Assembly (NCBI RefSeq): GCF_013466425.1
Contig: NZ_CP059165.1
Location: 1,674,001 to 1,738,000 of the forward strand
DNA length: 64,000 bases
Reading direction: 5' to 3'
Origin: Mycobacterium vicinigordonae
GTDB taxonomy: Bacteria; Actinomycetota; Actinomycetes; Mycobacteriales; Mycobacteriaceae
How positions within the stretch are numbered: position 1 is the stretch's first letter; the number at the start of each line of letters is the position of its first letter. Shown here in pieces: positions 38,440 to 47,966 of the stretch. The position numbers and the translations under genes were made by a program. Under the pieces are notes generated by a model, which saw only the letters and a list, made by a program, of their open reading frames with translations, was not told the origin of the DNA and made no database searches.

Positions 38440-39669
38440 TCAGGTCAGCACGAGCGCGGGGACGTCAGGCTTGTGGACGATTTCGTTGGGCACCTTGAAT
38501 AGGTCGATCATGTTGCCGCCCATTACCTTTCGGATACCTTCGTCGTCCAGGCCGTGCTTTTCGAGGTCGTCGACCAGGTTGATCGGGTCGGACAATCCCT
38601 CCGGGTGCGGCCAGTCGGAGCCGAACATGACGCGATCGATGCCGCACAGGTCGGAGATCTTCTTGAAGTCGTCCTCCCAGAACGGCGCGACGTAGACGCA
38701 GCGCTTGAACGCCTGGATCGGGTCTTCGGGGAACTCTTGCGGCATCTTCGAGTAGACGCCCTTGAATTGGTAGAAGAGGTATGGCACCCAGGAGGCACCG
38801 TTCTCGACAGACAGGACGCGCAGGTTGGGGTTGCGGGTGAGCGCGCCGTGGCAAACTAGCGCGGCCATGGTGTCTTCGATGGGCCGCTTGCCCATTGCGA
38901 CCATCCGGAACGCGGTGGGCTTGAACGGCTTGTATTCGTCGCCGGGCTCCCAGTCGTTGAGGTACTCGGCGTAGCCGCTGTCCGAGGCATGCATCGACAC
39001 CGGGATGCCCGCCTTGACGCAGGCATCCCAGAATGGATCGAATTCGGGCAGTCCGAGCGAGCGGGTGCCGCGGTAGCCGGGCACCGGCGCGGGCCGGACC
39101 AGCACGGTCTTGGCGCCGCGCTGCAGACACCAGTCGAGTTCTTCGAGTGCGCGATCGACGATGGCCAGGTTGATCACCGGCGTGGAGAAGATGCGGTCCT
39201 CGTAGTTGAACTGCCAGGTCTCATACATCCACTGGTTCAGTCCGTGGATGATGTCCAGGATCAATTCCGGGTCGTCCTTGAGGCGTTCCTCGACCAGCGA
39301 GGCCAGCGTCGGGAACATCAGTGTGTAGTCCAGGCCGAGCGAGTCGAGAACCTCGAGACGTGCCGCGGGGTTGCGGAACGCCGGGATGGCCTTCATCGGC
39401 TTGCCCATCACCTCACGGAAGCTCTTGCCGCCGCTACCGTGCCGGAAGTACTCCTCTTGTGCCCCGGGCCGGGCGACAACCTCGAAAGTTGGGTTGGGGA
39501 TGTAGTCGCTGACCACGTTGCGAACCATGATTTTGGTGCGGCCCCGGACGTCGATGTAGTCGATGACACCTTTGCGGTGCTCGGGCAGGAATTGAGTCAG
39601 CGCTTCCTTGGGCTCGTAGAAGTGGTTATCGGCGTCGAACACCGGGTAGGGAAGGTGGCGTGACGGCAT
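38440..39669 (-). CDS. Amidohydrolase 2 family metal-dependent hydrolase
   Basis: 409 residues. TIM-barrel amidohydrolase: metal ligands in FDADNHFYEP near the start, SMHASDSGY and DRVMFGSDWPHPEG near the end, and the segment SVENGASWVPYLFYQ. These enzymes hydrolyse or decarboxylate ring or acyl substrates in catabolic routes; many paralogues exist in mycobacteria. A perfect 17-bp palindrome lies 29 nt before the start, so it is probably repressor-controlled. Substrate unknown. Confidence 0.85.
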   Translation of the reverse strand: MPSRHLPYPVFDADNHFYEPKEALTQFLPEHRKGVIDYIDVRGRTKIMVRNVVSDYIPNPTFEVVARPGAQEEYFRHGSGGKSFREVMGKPMKAIPAFRNPAARLEVLDSLGLDYTLMFPTLASLVEERLKDDPELILDIIHGLNQWMYETWQFNYEDRIFSTPVINLAIVDRALEELDWCLQRGAKTVLVRPAPVPGYRGTRSLGLPEFDPFWDACVKAGIPVSMHASDSGYAEYLNDWEPGDEYKPFKPTAFRMVAMGKRPIEDTMAALVCHGALTRNPNLRVLSVENGASWVPYLFYQFKGVYSKMPQEFPEDPIQAFKRCVYVAPFWEDDFKKISDLCGIDRVMFGSDWPHPEGLSDPINLVDDLEKHGLDDEGIRKVMGGNMIDLFKVPNEIVHKPDVPALVLT

Positions 39670-39697
39670 GGCTGTCTCCTGGCAATATTGATGGCTC

Positions 39698-39714
39698 TGG
39701 TAATGAGATTACCA
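39698..39714. promoter_or_regulatory. Perfect palindrome, probable repressor operator of the amidohydrolase gene
   Basis: TGGTAAT-GAG-ATTACCA: 7-bp arms and a 3-nt centre, 29-45 nt upstream of the amidohydrolase start, in a locally AT-rich stretch. The form suits a TetR-family dimer. The half-site GTAATNAGA recurs at 44124-44132 in the promoter region of the operon that encodes a TetR protein. Confidence 0.6.
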
Positions 39715-39812
39715 CTTCTGTCCGCGATGCAACCCCGGTATTCGTCATGCTTCCGCTCGAATTGACTAGCCGAGAATGTCGTTACCGAAGCGGAAGCGAT
39801 TCCGGCGTAATC

Positions 39813-41540
39813 TCAGCCGGCGGCCTGCAGGGTGATCTCGGAGATCTGGGTGCGGCTCCGACCGTTGGTGGTGCCCAGGGTTGAGATCCATACCAGCACG
39901 TTGGAGGTCTTGGTCTTGCTGCGCACTTCTATCCGGTTGGGCCCGGGCTGCAACGTGGTCGTCGGGCTGAGCTCGGTGGTGTCGGACAATTTGGCGGGCG
40001 ACTCGGTGGGCGAGGAGCGGATCTGCACCTGGGTGCCGGTGCTGGGGACGTCGACCGTCACGACGCTCAACGCCGTCGGCTCGGACAGGTGCAGCATCAG
40101 GCCCATTCCAGAGATGAACTTCGGGAACGGGACGCTGTCCTGATAGGTGACCGTCGACCACGCGGTGTTCGGGTTTCCGTCGATCGCCAGCTTGGCGTCC
40201 TGCGGATTGTCGGGGGCGCCGTCGGGTGAGAACACGGTGGCGCTGACCGGCTTCACGATCGGTCCCGGACGCATAGGGGTGGCGAAGAAGTCGGTGAAAT
40301 AGAAGACCGCGACGGCGGTCAGTGCGAGCACGGCGGCGACGGCAACGACGACGGAAATCCATGCACGCCGACGTTTCGGGGCCGCTCGGGGGGCGTCTTG
40401 CGCCGGCGGCCGGGGTTTCGTGCGGTCGGTAGCGGAGAGATTGACCACTTTGTCGGCATCGAGGGTCTCACCGTCCCAGACGCCGCTGACCTCGATCTCG
40501 TCGCCGTCCTCGAGGCGACCGCCCAGATCGGTCGGCATCTCGACCGGAAGGGGAGCACGGCGGGAACCCGGCAGGTCGTGCTGGACGATCTGGAACGTCA
40601 GGACCCCGACCTGATCGTGGCCACCGACCGCGCTCTGCTGCACGCGGCGAGCGGTGCCCTGGACGACGACACGCTCGAGCGGCTGGGTGTGCGGACGTTC
40701 CGCGCGGCGGCTGCTCTGCAGCGCCTGGGCGAACTCGACGCAACTGGGGTACCGGTCCTCGGGGTGTTTGGCCAGCGCGCGCGCCAACACTGCGTCCAGA
40801 TGCGCGAGTTCGGGCCGGCGTTCCGATATCCGCGGTGGCGGCGTGCTCAGGTGGTGGCTGACCACGACGGCGCGGTTGGAGTCCTGGAACGGTGGCGCGC
40901 CGGTGAGCAGGTGAAACGCCGTGGCTGCCAGTGCGTACTGATCCGCCCGGCCGTCCAACTGCTTGCCCAGGAGTTGTTCGGGCGCCACGTAGCTGATGGT
41001 TCCCATCGCGACGTTGGCGTCGGTGAGGTTGCTGACGTCGTCGATCCGGCGCGCGATGCCGAAGTCCGTCAGCAGCACCCTGCGCCGGCCGCCGTTGGCC
41101 GCTGTCACCAGAATGTTCTCCGGCTTGACGTCGCGGTGCAGCAGCAGCCGCTCGTGACCGAAGTCCAGTGCCTCGGCCACCGCCGCCACAATCTCGGCGA
41201 CATCGTGTTCCGGCATGCCCTCGGGGTAGTTCTCCCGGATGAGCCGTCCCGCGTCGGTGCCGTCGACGTACTCCATCGATATCCACAGGCGGCCGTCGAA
41301 CTCGCCGCGGTCCAGGACGGTCACGATGTGCGGGTGCCACAGCGTGGCGGCCAGTTCGGCTTCCCGATTGAACCTGGCCCGGAACTCCACGTCGGCGGTG
41401 GCGGCCAGGGACAGCACCTTGATGGCGTCGTGCCGGGGGAGGCGAGGGTGTTGGGCGAGGTACACCTCGCCCATGCCCCCAGCACCGAGCAGGCGCTCGA
41501 TGGTGTAGCCAGCGAAAACCTCGCCGTTGTTCAACGGCAT
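39813..41540 (-). CDS. Transmembrane serine/threonine protein kinase (Pkn family)
   Basis: 575 residues from ATG at 41540. Kinase domain about 10-280: glycine loop [13 protein letters not shown], Lys in DAIKVLS, catalytic [16 protein letters not shown] and APEQL. It is followed by an OB-like segment (about 300-365), one membrane helix (about 385-405, [21 protein letters not shown]), and an extracytoplasmic beta-rich domain that looks discoidin-like ([13 protein letters not shown]). It senses an unknown external signal and phosphorylates cytoplasmic targets. I do not assign a specific Pkn letter. It is divergent from no gene and lies downstream of the PhyH operon. Confidence 0.85.
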   Translation of the reverse strand: MPLNNGEVFAGYTIERLLGAGGMGEVYLAQHPRLPRHDAIKVLSLAATADVEFRARFNREAELAATLWHPHIVTVLDRGEFDGRLWISMEYVDGTDAGRLIRENYPEGMPEHDVAEIVAAVAEALDFGHERLLLHRDVKPENILVTAANGGRRRVLLTDFGIARRIDDVSNLTDANVAMGTISYVAPEQLLGKQLDGRADQYALAATAFHLLTGAPPFQDSNRAVVVSHHLSTPPPRISERRPELAHLDAVLARALAKHPEDRYPSCVEFAQALQSSRRAERPHTQPLERVVVQGTARRVQQSAVGGHDQVGVLTFQIVQHDLPGSRRAPLPVEMPTDLGGRLEDGDEIEVSGVWDGETLDADKVVNLSATDRTKPRPPAQDAPRAAPKRRRAWISVVVAVAAVLALTAVAVFYFTDFFATPMRPGPIVKPVSATVFSPDGAPDNPQDAKLAIDGNPNTAWSTVTYQDSVPFPKFISGMGLMLHLSEPTALSVVTVDVPSTGTQVQIRSSPTESPAKLSDTTELSPTTTLQPGPNRIEVRSKTKTSNVLVWISTLGTTNGRSRTQISEITLQAAG

Positions 41541-41566
41541 GACCAAAAGCCTACAAACCGTTGCGG

Positions 41567-42430
41567 CTATGCGTCCGGCCCGGTTTCCAGCAGCCGTAGC
41601 GGGTGCAGGCCGTCGACGGCGCCGACGAACGGCGGATGGATGCTGTAGCCGATCATGCGCCGGATGTCCTCGGAGACCGTCCGGGCGATATCGCGCGAAA
41701 TCGACAGCGTGAACGCTTCCATCGGTCGCAGCCAGGGTTGACAGTATTGGGCGGTGACCGCGAGACGGTCCCGGCTGGTGGTGTTGGCCCCGCCGCCGTG
41801 CCACAGAGTGCCCACGAAGAAGACGCATGACCCGGCGGGCATCTGCACCCCGACCGCGCGGTCGTCCGGGCCGGGTCGGCGTTTACCCCAGCGGTGGCTG
41901 CCGGGATAGAGCACCGTGGCGCCGTTGTCCGCGGTGAAGTCGTCGATCGCCCAGATCGTCGCGGCGGCGAGCGGTTCGCGTGGCCGCGGGATAGGGTAGA
42001 AGCCGTCGTCGTGGTGCGCCAGCTGCGCGGTCTCGCCGGGCTGGATGTTGATCGCCTGCAACGCCGACAGCAGGTAGTTGGGCATCAGCAGCCGATCCAG
42101 GCAGGCCAGCACCCGCGGATGGTCGGCGAGCCGGTCGCAGACCCGGGTCCTGCTCAACACGCTATAGATGCGCTGGGTACACCGACCCTCGAAGGAATTG
42201 CGTCCGGTATGCCCCAGCCGCGGGGCCACTACCGCCCGAATCTGCTCGCAATGATCGGCCTGCAGCAGGTTCTCCCAGATGACATAGCCGTCGCGGTCGA
42301 GAGCCGCCAGGTCGGCTTCCACGACCGCATCGTCGACTGAGCTGCCGCCGCTTGGCGTTCGCTTGTAGCGCTCCGCCAGATCGCCGCGCAGGTCCTCGAG
42401 CGTGGTGACGTGTTCGTCGTCGATCGTCAT
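41567..42430 (-). CDS. PhyH-family Fe(II)/2-oxoglutarate dioxygenase
   Basis: 287 residues. Facial triad: HHDDG (His-x-Asp near 147) and the distal His in TLWHGGGAN, with [11 protein letters not shown] between and Arg in TSRDRLAV for 2-oxoglutarate. AGGA lies before the ATG. Phytanoyl-CoA dioxygenase relatives hydroxylate acyl or small-molecule substrates. It is the last gene of a minus-strand run with the CMD and SDR genes, so a shared catabolic pathway is probable. Substrate unknown. Confidence 0.85.
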   Translation of the reverse strand: MTIDDEHVTTLEDLRGDLAERYKRTPSGGSSVDDAVVEADLAALDRDGYVIWENLLQADHCEQIRAVVAPRLGHTGRNSFEGRCTQRIYSVLSRTRVCDRLADHPRVLACLDRLLMPNYLLSALQAINIQPGETAQLAHHDDGFYPIPRPREPLAAATIWAIDDFTADNGATVLYPGSHRWGKRRPGPDDRAVGVQMPAGSCVFFVGTLWHGGGANTTSRDRLAVTAQYCQPWLRPMEAFTLSISRDIARTVSEDIRRMIGYSIHPPFVGAVDGLHPLRLLETGPDA

Positions 42431-42492
42431 TGGCCAGTCCTACGTCGCAAGCAACTCCGAGGATTTCCTTCCCGTGTCCACACTAAGCCTGA

Positions 42493-43281
42493 CTACGCGC
42501 TGGCGTGGCCCGTCGCCTCGATCAACAGATCATCCAGCCGCCGCGCCAGGTTCCACCCTTGGTAGACGGCGAAGTGAATCACCAGTTCCTCCAACTCGTT
42601 TCGGTTCATGTCACCGAGCTGAAGCGCGGCGTGCAGGTGCTCGGCCACCTCTTCGTCGATCGCGTTGGAGGCTGCGCCGCAGATGCTGATGATGCGCCGG
42701 TCGCGGCGGCTGAGGTACTTCTCCCGGTTCCACACCTCGCCGTAGAGATAGTCCAGCCGGGCGCGGGCCTGGAACTCCGTCGCGGAGGTCGGTGGCGGGT
42801 GGCCGTGGACCTGCTGGTAGGTCGCGACGCCACGCCGCCGGCGGGCGTTGTCGTCGACGGGCGCCGCCCACAGCTCGAAATCGTTGGGCACCAACGATTG
42901 TCCAGTTTCCTCCTGGATCTTGTGGGCGGCCATCATGCCGTACATCTGCAGCACCGATGCTTTGGGCCAGCCGGCTTGCGTGCCGAAGTGCAGGACGAAC
43001 TCGTCGAATTCCGGGTAGGCGATGTCCCCACTCTTCAACGCGGCGTAGACATGCGTCTCGATGGGGACGATCGCCCCCGCCGTCCCCACGCAGGTCAGGG
43101 TTATCCAACGGCGGTCCCTGGGCGTGAGGACGCCGCGGCGCCACATCTCGCCGAAGACGAATCCGATCACCCCTGATTCGATGTAGGCGCCGCTGGGCTC
43201 GGGGCTCGGGGTGGTCATGATGTGCTCGTACTCGGCACGCGCGACCGCCTGCCGCTCTTCGCGAGTTGTCCACTCCGGCAC
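42493..43281 (-). CDS. Tandem carboxymuconolactone decarboxylase (CMD)-family protein
   Basis: 262 residues from GTG at 43281, chosen because AAGGAAGG lies 7 nt upstream; a TTG at 43311 overlapping the SDR stop is less likely. Two CMD/AhpD-like helical repeats: MWRRGVLTPRDRRWITLTCVG with IETHVYAALKSG (about 45-100) and REKYLSRRDRRIISICGAAS with EVAEHLHAALQLGD (about 180-240). The Cys of the AhpD C-x-x-C pair is only partly kept, so a lyase or binding role is more likely than peroxidase. Located between SDR and PhyH genes. Confidence 0.78.
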   Translation of the reverse strand: MPEWTTREERQAVARAEYEHIMTTPSPEPSGAYIESGVIGFVFGEMWRRGVLTPRDRRWITLTCVGTAGAIVPIETHVYAALKSGDIAYPEFDEFVLHFGTQAGWPKASVLQMYGMMAAHKIQEETGQSLVPNDFELWAAPVDDNARRRRGVATYQQVHGHPPPTSATEFQARARLDYLYGEVWNREKYLSRRDRRIISICGAASNAIDEEVAEHLHAALQLGDMNRNELEELVIHFAVYQGWNLARRLDDLLIEATGHASA

Positions 43282-43307
43282 GGCAAATCCTTCCTTCGAA
43301 GCGGCTG

Positions 43308-44081
43308 TCAAAGCCGCATGATCCAGCCGCCGTCGACCGAGATGGTCTGCCCGTTGATCCAGTCACCCGCCGGCGAGCACAGCAGCAGCATGGTGCCGAT
43401 CAGGTCGGCCGGCGGCCCTGAGGTCTTGCCAGGGATCTGAGCGCCGAGGATCTCGCGGAACGGCGAATCCTTGGGCAGGCTGGCGTATCCGCTGTTGCTG
43501 GCAACCAGACCGGGCGCGATGCCGTTGACGTTGATGCCACGTGACCCGAGCTCGGTGGCGAGGTTGCAGGTCAGGCCGTGCAGAGCGTACTTCGACACGC
43601 CGTAGATGCCGCCCGGCATGAAGGCGCCGGCCGACAAACCGTTGACGATCCGCCCGCCGCCGCGCTGGGTCATCGACTCGATGACCGCCTGGGTGCACAC
43701 CAGCGGCCCGCGCAGGTTCACATTGAGCACCCGGTCCCAGTCCGGTATCGGCATGTTCGACAGGCCGAAGGGCGGCAGATCGGTCATCACCGCGGCGTTG
43801 TTGATCAGGATGTCGATGCCGCCGAACGCCCCCACCGCTGCGGCCGCCATCGCCGCGGCCGACTCCGGCGAGGTTACGTCCAGGTGCACGGCAATCGCCG
43901 AAAATCCTTCGCGCGCAAGCATATCGACACAACGCCGAGCCGCGCCGAGGTCGATGTCGGCGATAGCCACCGCCGCTCCGGCTGCGCAGAGCGCCGTGGT
44001 GTACGCCTTGCCGATGTCGCCGGCGCCTCCGGTGACTACAGCGACCTTGCCGGTGAGGTCGAACAGTTGCGTCACATCCAT
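43308..44081 (-). CDS. Short-chain dehydrogenase/reductase (SDR)
   Basis: 257 residues from ATG at 44081; an in-frame GTG at 44096 has no spacing for its ribosome site. Rossmann motif TGGAGDIG near the start, acidic ADID for NAD preference, NNAA, catalytic Ser in NGLSAGA, and YGVSK. Ends VDGGWIM, typical of classical SDRs. First gene of the minus-strand operon SDR-CMD-PhyH, divergent from the aldehyde dehydrogenase operon. Substrate unknown. Confidence 0.87.
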   Translation of the reverse strand: MDVTQLFDLTGKVAVVTGGAGDIGKAYTTALCAAGAAVAIADIDLGAARRCVDMLAREGFSAIAVHLDVTSPESAAAMAAAAVGAFGGIDILINNAAVMTDLPPFGLSNMPIPDWDRVLNVNLRGPLVCTQAVIESMTQRGGGRIVNGLSAGAFMPGGIYGVSKYALHGLTCNLATELGSRGINVNGIAPGLVASNSGYASLPKDSPFREILGAQIPGKTSGPPADLIGTMLLLCSPAGDWINGQTISVDGGWIMRL

Positions 44082-44120
44082 TCGAGCATTAAGCACTCCT
44101 TGACCAATGAAGTCAAGTGC

Positions 44121-44132
44121 CTTAGTAATAAG
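44121..44132. promoter_or_regulatory. Candidate operator in the divergent SDR/ALDH intergenic region
   Basis: CTTA-GTAA-TAAG is a short inverted repeat in an AT-rich 99-bp gap between the divergent operons. It contains GTAATAAGA (44125-44133), one base different from GTAATGAGA in the palindrome upstream of the amidohydrolase gene. The TetR protein encoded at 47249 is the natural candidate to bind it. Weak, by eye. Confidence 0.35.
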
Positions 44133-44180
44133 AAAGATGTCTTAGATAGTTGTGCGCGCCTGGGCCCGGAGGACCGAACG

Positions 44181-45635
44181 ATGACCGTTGACCTGACCAT
44201 TCCCACGGTGCATCTGCACATTGGCGACGAGGCGCGAACACAAGGTTCCGGCGGCGTGCACGAGCACGTGTTCCCGGCGACCGGTCAGATCCAGGGGACG
44301 GTTCCGTTGGCCGGTCCCGACGACGTCGACGCCGCCGTGCGGGCCGCGCACGCCGCGTACCCGAACTGGCGGGCCTGGCGGCCTGCCCAGCGAGCGCGCG
44401 TCCTACGCCGGCTCGGTGAGCTGATGGAACGCGACGCCGACGAAATAGCCCGCTTGTCGGTGCTGGACAACGGGATGTCGGCGACCATGAGCCGGCCGCT
44501 GGTCGACATCATGGCGAACTGGACGTCGTATTACGCCGGTTGGGCTGACAAGATCGAAGGGCGGGTCACGTCGTTCCCGGCCAACCAGCGCGAGCTGGCC
44601 TACGCAATGCCCGAACCGTACGGCGTAATCGGCATCATCCTCACCTGGAACGGCCCGGTCGTTTCGATCGGCATGAAACTCATCCCAGCACTGGCCGCCG
44701 GCAACACCGTGGTGATGAAACCCTCCGAGCTGACGCCGTATGCCACCGAGCATTTGATGGGCCTAGTCAAGGAGGCCGGAATTCCGCCTGGCGTAGTAAA
44801 TCTCGTGCTCGGCGGACCCGACACAGGTGACGCGCTGGTTCGCCACCCGCTGGTGCAGAAGGTCAGCTTCACCGGCGGGCCCGTGACGGCCCGCAAGATC
44901 CTGGCCGCCTGCGCCGAGTCACTCAAACCGGCCATCCTGGAACTCGGCGGCAAGTCCGCCAATGTGCTGTTTCCCGACGCCGACTTGGACACCGCGGTGG
45001 CGGTCAACGCGTTCAGTGTGCTGGGCACGCTGGCCGGCCAGGGCTGTGCGATCCCGTCGCGGATGATCGTGCACGACGACATCTACGACGATGTCGTCGC
45101 GCGGGTGCTGGCGGTCGTCGGCGGGATGCGTTGCGGTGACCCGTTCGATCCGGCGGCCGTGATCAGTCCGGTGGTGAGCCGCGCGGCCCAGCAACGGATT
45201 TTGGCCATGATCGAGCGGGCCCAGGCCGACGGCGCAAAGCTGCTGATCGGCGGCCGGGCTCCCAGCCACCTGCCCGACGGCTTCTTCGTCGAGCCGACAG
45301 TGCTTGGCGACGTCGACCCGGATTCCGAGCTCGGACAGGTTGAAGTGTTCGGCCCGGTGCTCTCACTGTTGCGGTTCGATACCGAGGAGCAGGCGATCGC
45401 GATCGCGAACTGCACCGACTACGGCCTGGCCTCCTACGTCTACACCAGGGACGTGGACCGGATACAGCGGATGGTGACCGCGCTGCGAGCCGGCGGGGTG
45501 TACGTGAACGGGGCCAGCCCAGTGGTGGGCTGCGAACTCGCGTTCGGCGGCGTCGGCATCTCAGGCTTCGGCAGGGAAGGCGGCGAGGAAGGCCTGTTCG
45601 AGTTCCTACGCACCAAGGCGGTAGGGATCGCATGA
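44181..45635 (+). CDS. Aldehyde dehydrogenase
   Basis: 484 residues from ATG at 44181 behind GGAGGACC. NAD-binding and active-site features of the ALDH superfamily: TWNGPVVSIGMKLIPALAAGNTVVMKPSE, the FTGGPVTARKI loop, catalytic Glu in LELGGKSANVLFPDADLD and catalytic Cys in GQGCAIPSR. C-terminal EVFGPVLSLLRFDTEEQA and GGVGISGFGREGG are standard. It oxidises an aldehyde to an acid with NAD(P)+. First gene of a four-gene operon; the next gene begins in its stop codon (ATGA). Confidence 0.9.
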   Translation: MTVDLTIPTVHLHIGDEARTQGSGGVHEHVFPATGQIQGTVPLAGPDDVDAAVRAAHAAYPNWRAWRPAQRARVLRRLGELMERDADEIARLSVLDNGMSATMSRPLVDIMANWTSYYAGWADKIEGRVTSFPANQRELAYAMPEPYGVIGIILTWNGPVVSIGMKLIPALAAGNTVVMKPSELTPYATEHLMGLVKEAGIPPGVVNLVLGGPDTGDALVRHPLVQKVSFTGGPVTARKILAACAESLKPAILELGGKSANVLFPDADLDTAVAVNAFSVLGTLAGQGCAIPSRMIVHDDIYDDVVARVLAVVGGMRCGDPFDPAAVISPVVSRAAQQRILAMIERAQADGAKLLIGGRAPSHLPDGFFVEPTVLGDVDPDSELGQVEVFGPVLSLLRFDTEEQAIAIANCTDYGLASYVYTRDVDRIQRMVTALRAGGVYVNGASPVVGCELAFGGVGISGFGREGGEEGLFEFLRTKAVGIA

Positions 45636-46435
45636 GCAGGCCGCTCGAACTGGGCGGCGCCGTGGCCGTGCTGACCGGCGCTGGCAGTGGCATCGGTCGC
45701 GCAACCGCGCTGGAGTTCGCCCGCCGCGGCGCATCTGTAGTGGTCAGTGACCTGTCACCGGACCGCGTCACCGAGGTGGTCGAACAGCTTCAGGCGCTGG
45801 GTCGGCCGGTGACCGGGTTACCCGTCGACGTTACCGCCGAAGCCGACCTGGTGCGGCTGCGCGACGCCGCCCTCGGCCGGTTCGGCCGCGTCGACGTGGT
45901 GATGAACAATGTCGGAGTGCTCGCGATCGGTGCCCCGGAAACCCTGCCAGACGAGGCATGGAGCCGCACCCTCGATGTCAACCTATTAAGCATCGCCCGC
46001 AGCAACCGGGTGTTTCTGCCGGGACTGATCGCCCAGGGCAGCGGTCATCTGGTCAACACCGCATCGGCCTCCGGCCTGCTCAGCTACGGCTTCGACCGGC
46101 TGCCCTACCTTGCCTCCAAGCACGCGATCGTTGGCGTCTCCGAAGCGCTGGCGACCTATCTCGGACCGAAAGGTATTGGCGTGACCTGTCTTTGCCCCTC
46201 CGGTGTGATTACAAACATCCTCGAGGGCATCACCGCCTACGGGGATGCGCCGGCGACACCCCGCGCCCCGGCGCACCAGATCGTCAGCGCGGAGGATGTC
46301 GCGACGCTCGCCGCCGATGCGGTCGAGCAGGGCCGATTTCTGGTCCTGACCGCACCCGAGGTGCGCGACGCCCTGCTCGAACGGGCCACCGACATCGAGG
46401 CCTACCTGCGGGCAGGAATTGAGGCGCAATCATGA
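45632..46435 (+). CDS. Short-chain dehydrogenase/reductase (SDR)
   Basis: 267 residues, overlapping both neighbours by 4 nt. TGAGSGIGRA Rossmann loop, SDLSP for cofactor choice, NNVGV, NTASASG with the catalytic Ser, and YLASKHAIVG. C-terminal region ends in an AEDVATLAADAVEQGRF segment typical of SDRs acting on alcohols or ketones. It is likely to form the aldehyde or keto intermediate handled by the neighbouring ALDH. Substrate unknown. Confidence 0.87.
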   Translation: MSRPLELGGAVAVLTGAGSGIGRATALEFARRGASVVVSDLSPDRVTEVVEQLQALGRPVTGLPVDVTAEADLVRLRDAALGRFGRVDVVMNNVGVLAIGAPETLPDEAWSRTLDVNLLSIARSNRVFLPGLIAQGSGHLVNTASASGLLSYGFDRLPYLASKHAIVGVSEALATYLGPKGIGVTCLCPSGVITNILEGITAYGDAPATPRAPAHQIVSAEDVATLAADAVEQGRFLVLTAPEVRDALLERATDIEAYLRAGIEAQS

Positions 46436-47259
46436 CCACGCCGCGAATCGGCTTCGTGGGCCTGGGATCTCAGGGCGGCCCGATGGCTCGCAGGATCATC
46501 GAAGACGGGTTTCCTACGACGCTGTGGGCGCGCCGGCCGGAGTCGCTGAGGCCCTTTGACGGCAGCGGCGCAGACTACGCTGCGGACCGCCGTGCACTCG
46601 GTGCCGCCTCGGATGTGTTGTGCCTCTGCGTGGTCGGAGATGCCGACGTCGACCAGGTGTTGCGCGGCGACGACGGGGCGTTGGCGACGATGGCGGCGGG
46701 GGGCATCGTCGTGATCCACAGCACGGTGCATCCCCAAACTTGCCGTCGATTGCAAAAAGATTATCCCACAATACATTTCGTCGACGCGCCGGTCTCCGGC
46801 GGCGGCCACCAGGCTGCCGCCAAATCGCTGCTGGTGATGGTGGGCGGCGAAGACGAGGCGATCGCGCGGTGCCGGCCGGTGCTGGACACGTTCGCCAACC
46901 CGGTGGTGCGGCTCGGCGCGTTGGGTGCGGGCCAAGCCGCCAAGCTGCTGAACAACTCGCTGTTCACCGCTCAGCTCGGCCTGGCGGCCAGCACCTTCGC
47001 GCTCGCACGTGACCTCGGGGTCGACCTGGACGCGCTGACCGCGATCTTGTCTGCCGGCAGTGCCCGCAGCTACGCCGCGGAGATAGTCGCCAACTCGGAC
47101 TACAACCTCTCGGTGATAGCAGAGCTGGCCGGAACACTGCTGGCCAAGGACGTCGGGATCCTCACCGACGTGGTCGGGGACGACGCGCCAGAGCTGCTCA
47201 AGATGGCGACCGCCACCATCGCCGCCATGCATTCGAACGAGCCCACCCGTGCGCGATGA
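46432..47259 (+). CDS. NAD(P)-dependent 3-hydroxyisobutyrate dehydrogenase-family protein
   Basis: 275 residues. N-terminal GFVGLGSQGGPMARRI (G-x-G-x2-G), LCVVGDADVDQVL, then the substrate loop FVDAPVSGGGHQAAAKSLLVMVGG, and catalytic Lys in GAGQAAKLLNN. This is the beta-hydroxyacid dehydrogenase family, which oxidises 3-hydroxy acids or reduces semialdehydes. It overlaps the SDR stop by 4 nt and the TetR gene start by 11 nt. Confidence 0.87.
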   Translation: MTTPRIGFVGLGSQGGPMARRIIEDGFPTTLWARRPESLRPFDGSGADYAADRRALGAASDVLCLCVVGDADVDQVLRGDDGALATMAAGGIVVIHSTVHPQTCRRLQKDYPTIHFVDAPVSGGGHQAAAKSLLVMVGGEDEAIARCRPVLDTFANPVVRLGALGAGQAAKLLNNSLFTAQLGLAASTFALARDLGVDLDALTAILSAGSARSYAAEIVANSDYNLSVIAELAGTLLAKDVGILTDVVGDDAPELLKMATATIAAMHSNEPTRAR

Positions 47260-47917
47260 TCTGTCGGTGAGCACCCGGACACCGCCGGCGACGGCGCTGC
47301 AGCTGCTGGTGGCGGCCGAGCGGCTGTTCGCCGAACACGGCCTGGCCGGAGTGTCGCTGCGGCAGATCTCGATGGAAGCGGGCTCGTCGAACAACTCCGC
47401 GATCCGCTACCACTTCGGTTCCAAAGACGAACTGCTGCGCGCGATCTTCGCTTACCGGCTGGGCGACCTGACGCAACGCCGCGCCCTACTCAAGGCCAGG
47501 GCCAACCCCGACGACCTGCGGGCGCAGCTCGAGGCGCACATCCTTCCGCTGCTGGAATTGGCCGAGTCGCCCGACAGCTCCTACGTGTCGTTCGTCGAAC
47601 AGCTGCAGCGTGCGGGCGCGGTCGAGGTCTTCGTGCACCAGGAGAACGCGATGAAGTCCCAGGATGAGTTCGGTTCGGTGCTGCGCCGGCTGCTGGCGCA
47701 CCTGCCGGAGCCGGCGCGTGCCTTGCGAATCCAGCAGGTCCAGGACCTCGGGGTGCACCTGGCCGCCGAACGTGAGCGTGCGGTCGGCCGCGGCGACGCC
47801 GTCGTCCCGTTCGCGTTGTTCGTCAGCGGGGTCGTCGATGGCCTGGCGGGCTTCTTGGGGGCTCCGGCGTCCGCGGAGACCGAGCAGCTGATCGCCCGCG
47901 AAACCGCGACGCACTGA
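47249..47917 (+). CDS. TetR-family transcriptional regulator
   Basis: 222 residues from GTG at 47249; GTG 47267 is also in frame. N-terminal helix-turn-helix: AAERLFAEHGLAGVSLRQISMEAG followed by NNSAIRYHFGSKDELLRAIF. The ligand-binding C-terminus (about 70-222) ends in GVVDGLAGFLGAP. Last gene of the ALDH operon and presumably its ligand-responsive repressor, acting at the divergent promoter region (44097-44180) and perhaps at the palindrome before the amidohydrolase gene. Confidence 0.88.
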   Translation: MRDDLSVSTRTPPATALQLLVAAERLFAEHGLAGVSLRQISMEAGSSNNSAIRYHFGSKDELLRAIFAYRLGDLTQRRALLKARANPDDLRAQLEAHILPLLELAESPDSSYVSFVEQLQRAGAVEVFVHQENAMKSQDEFGSVLRRLLAHLPEPARALRIQQVQDLGVHLAAERERAVGRGDAVVPFALFVSGVVDGLAGFLGAPASAETEQLIARETATH

Positions 47918-47931
47918 CCCATGCGCCGACG

Positions 47932-47958
47932 GGAACAAACCGCCGGTCGTGCGCGACT
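47932..47958 (+). promoter_or_regulatory. ECF-type promoter of the anti-sigma gene
   Basis: GGAAC (47932-47936), exactly 17 nt, CGACT (47954-47958, continuing ATAG). The same arrangement precedes ctpB and the PPE1-nrp operon. A start site 6-9 nt after the -10 would fall at about 47965-47968, on the GTG at 47967, implying a leaderless message. Confidence 0.65.
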
Positions 47959-47966
47959 ATAGAGAC

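Noticed and set aside
43578..44180. An extended aldehyde dehydrogenase starting at 43578
   Set aside because: The added 200 residues are antisense to the SDR gene and carry no ALDH homology; ATG 44181 has a ribosome site and the normal family length.
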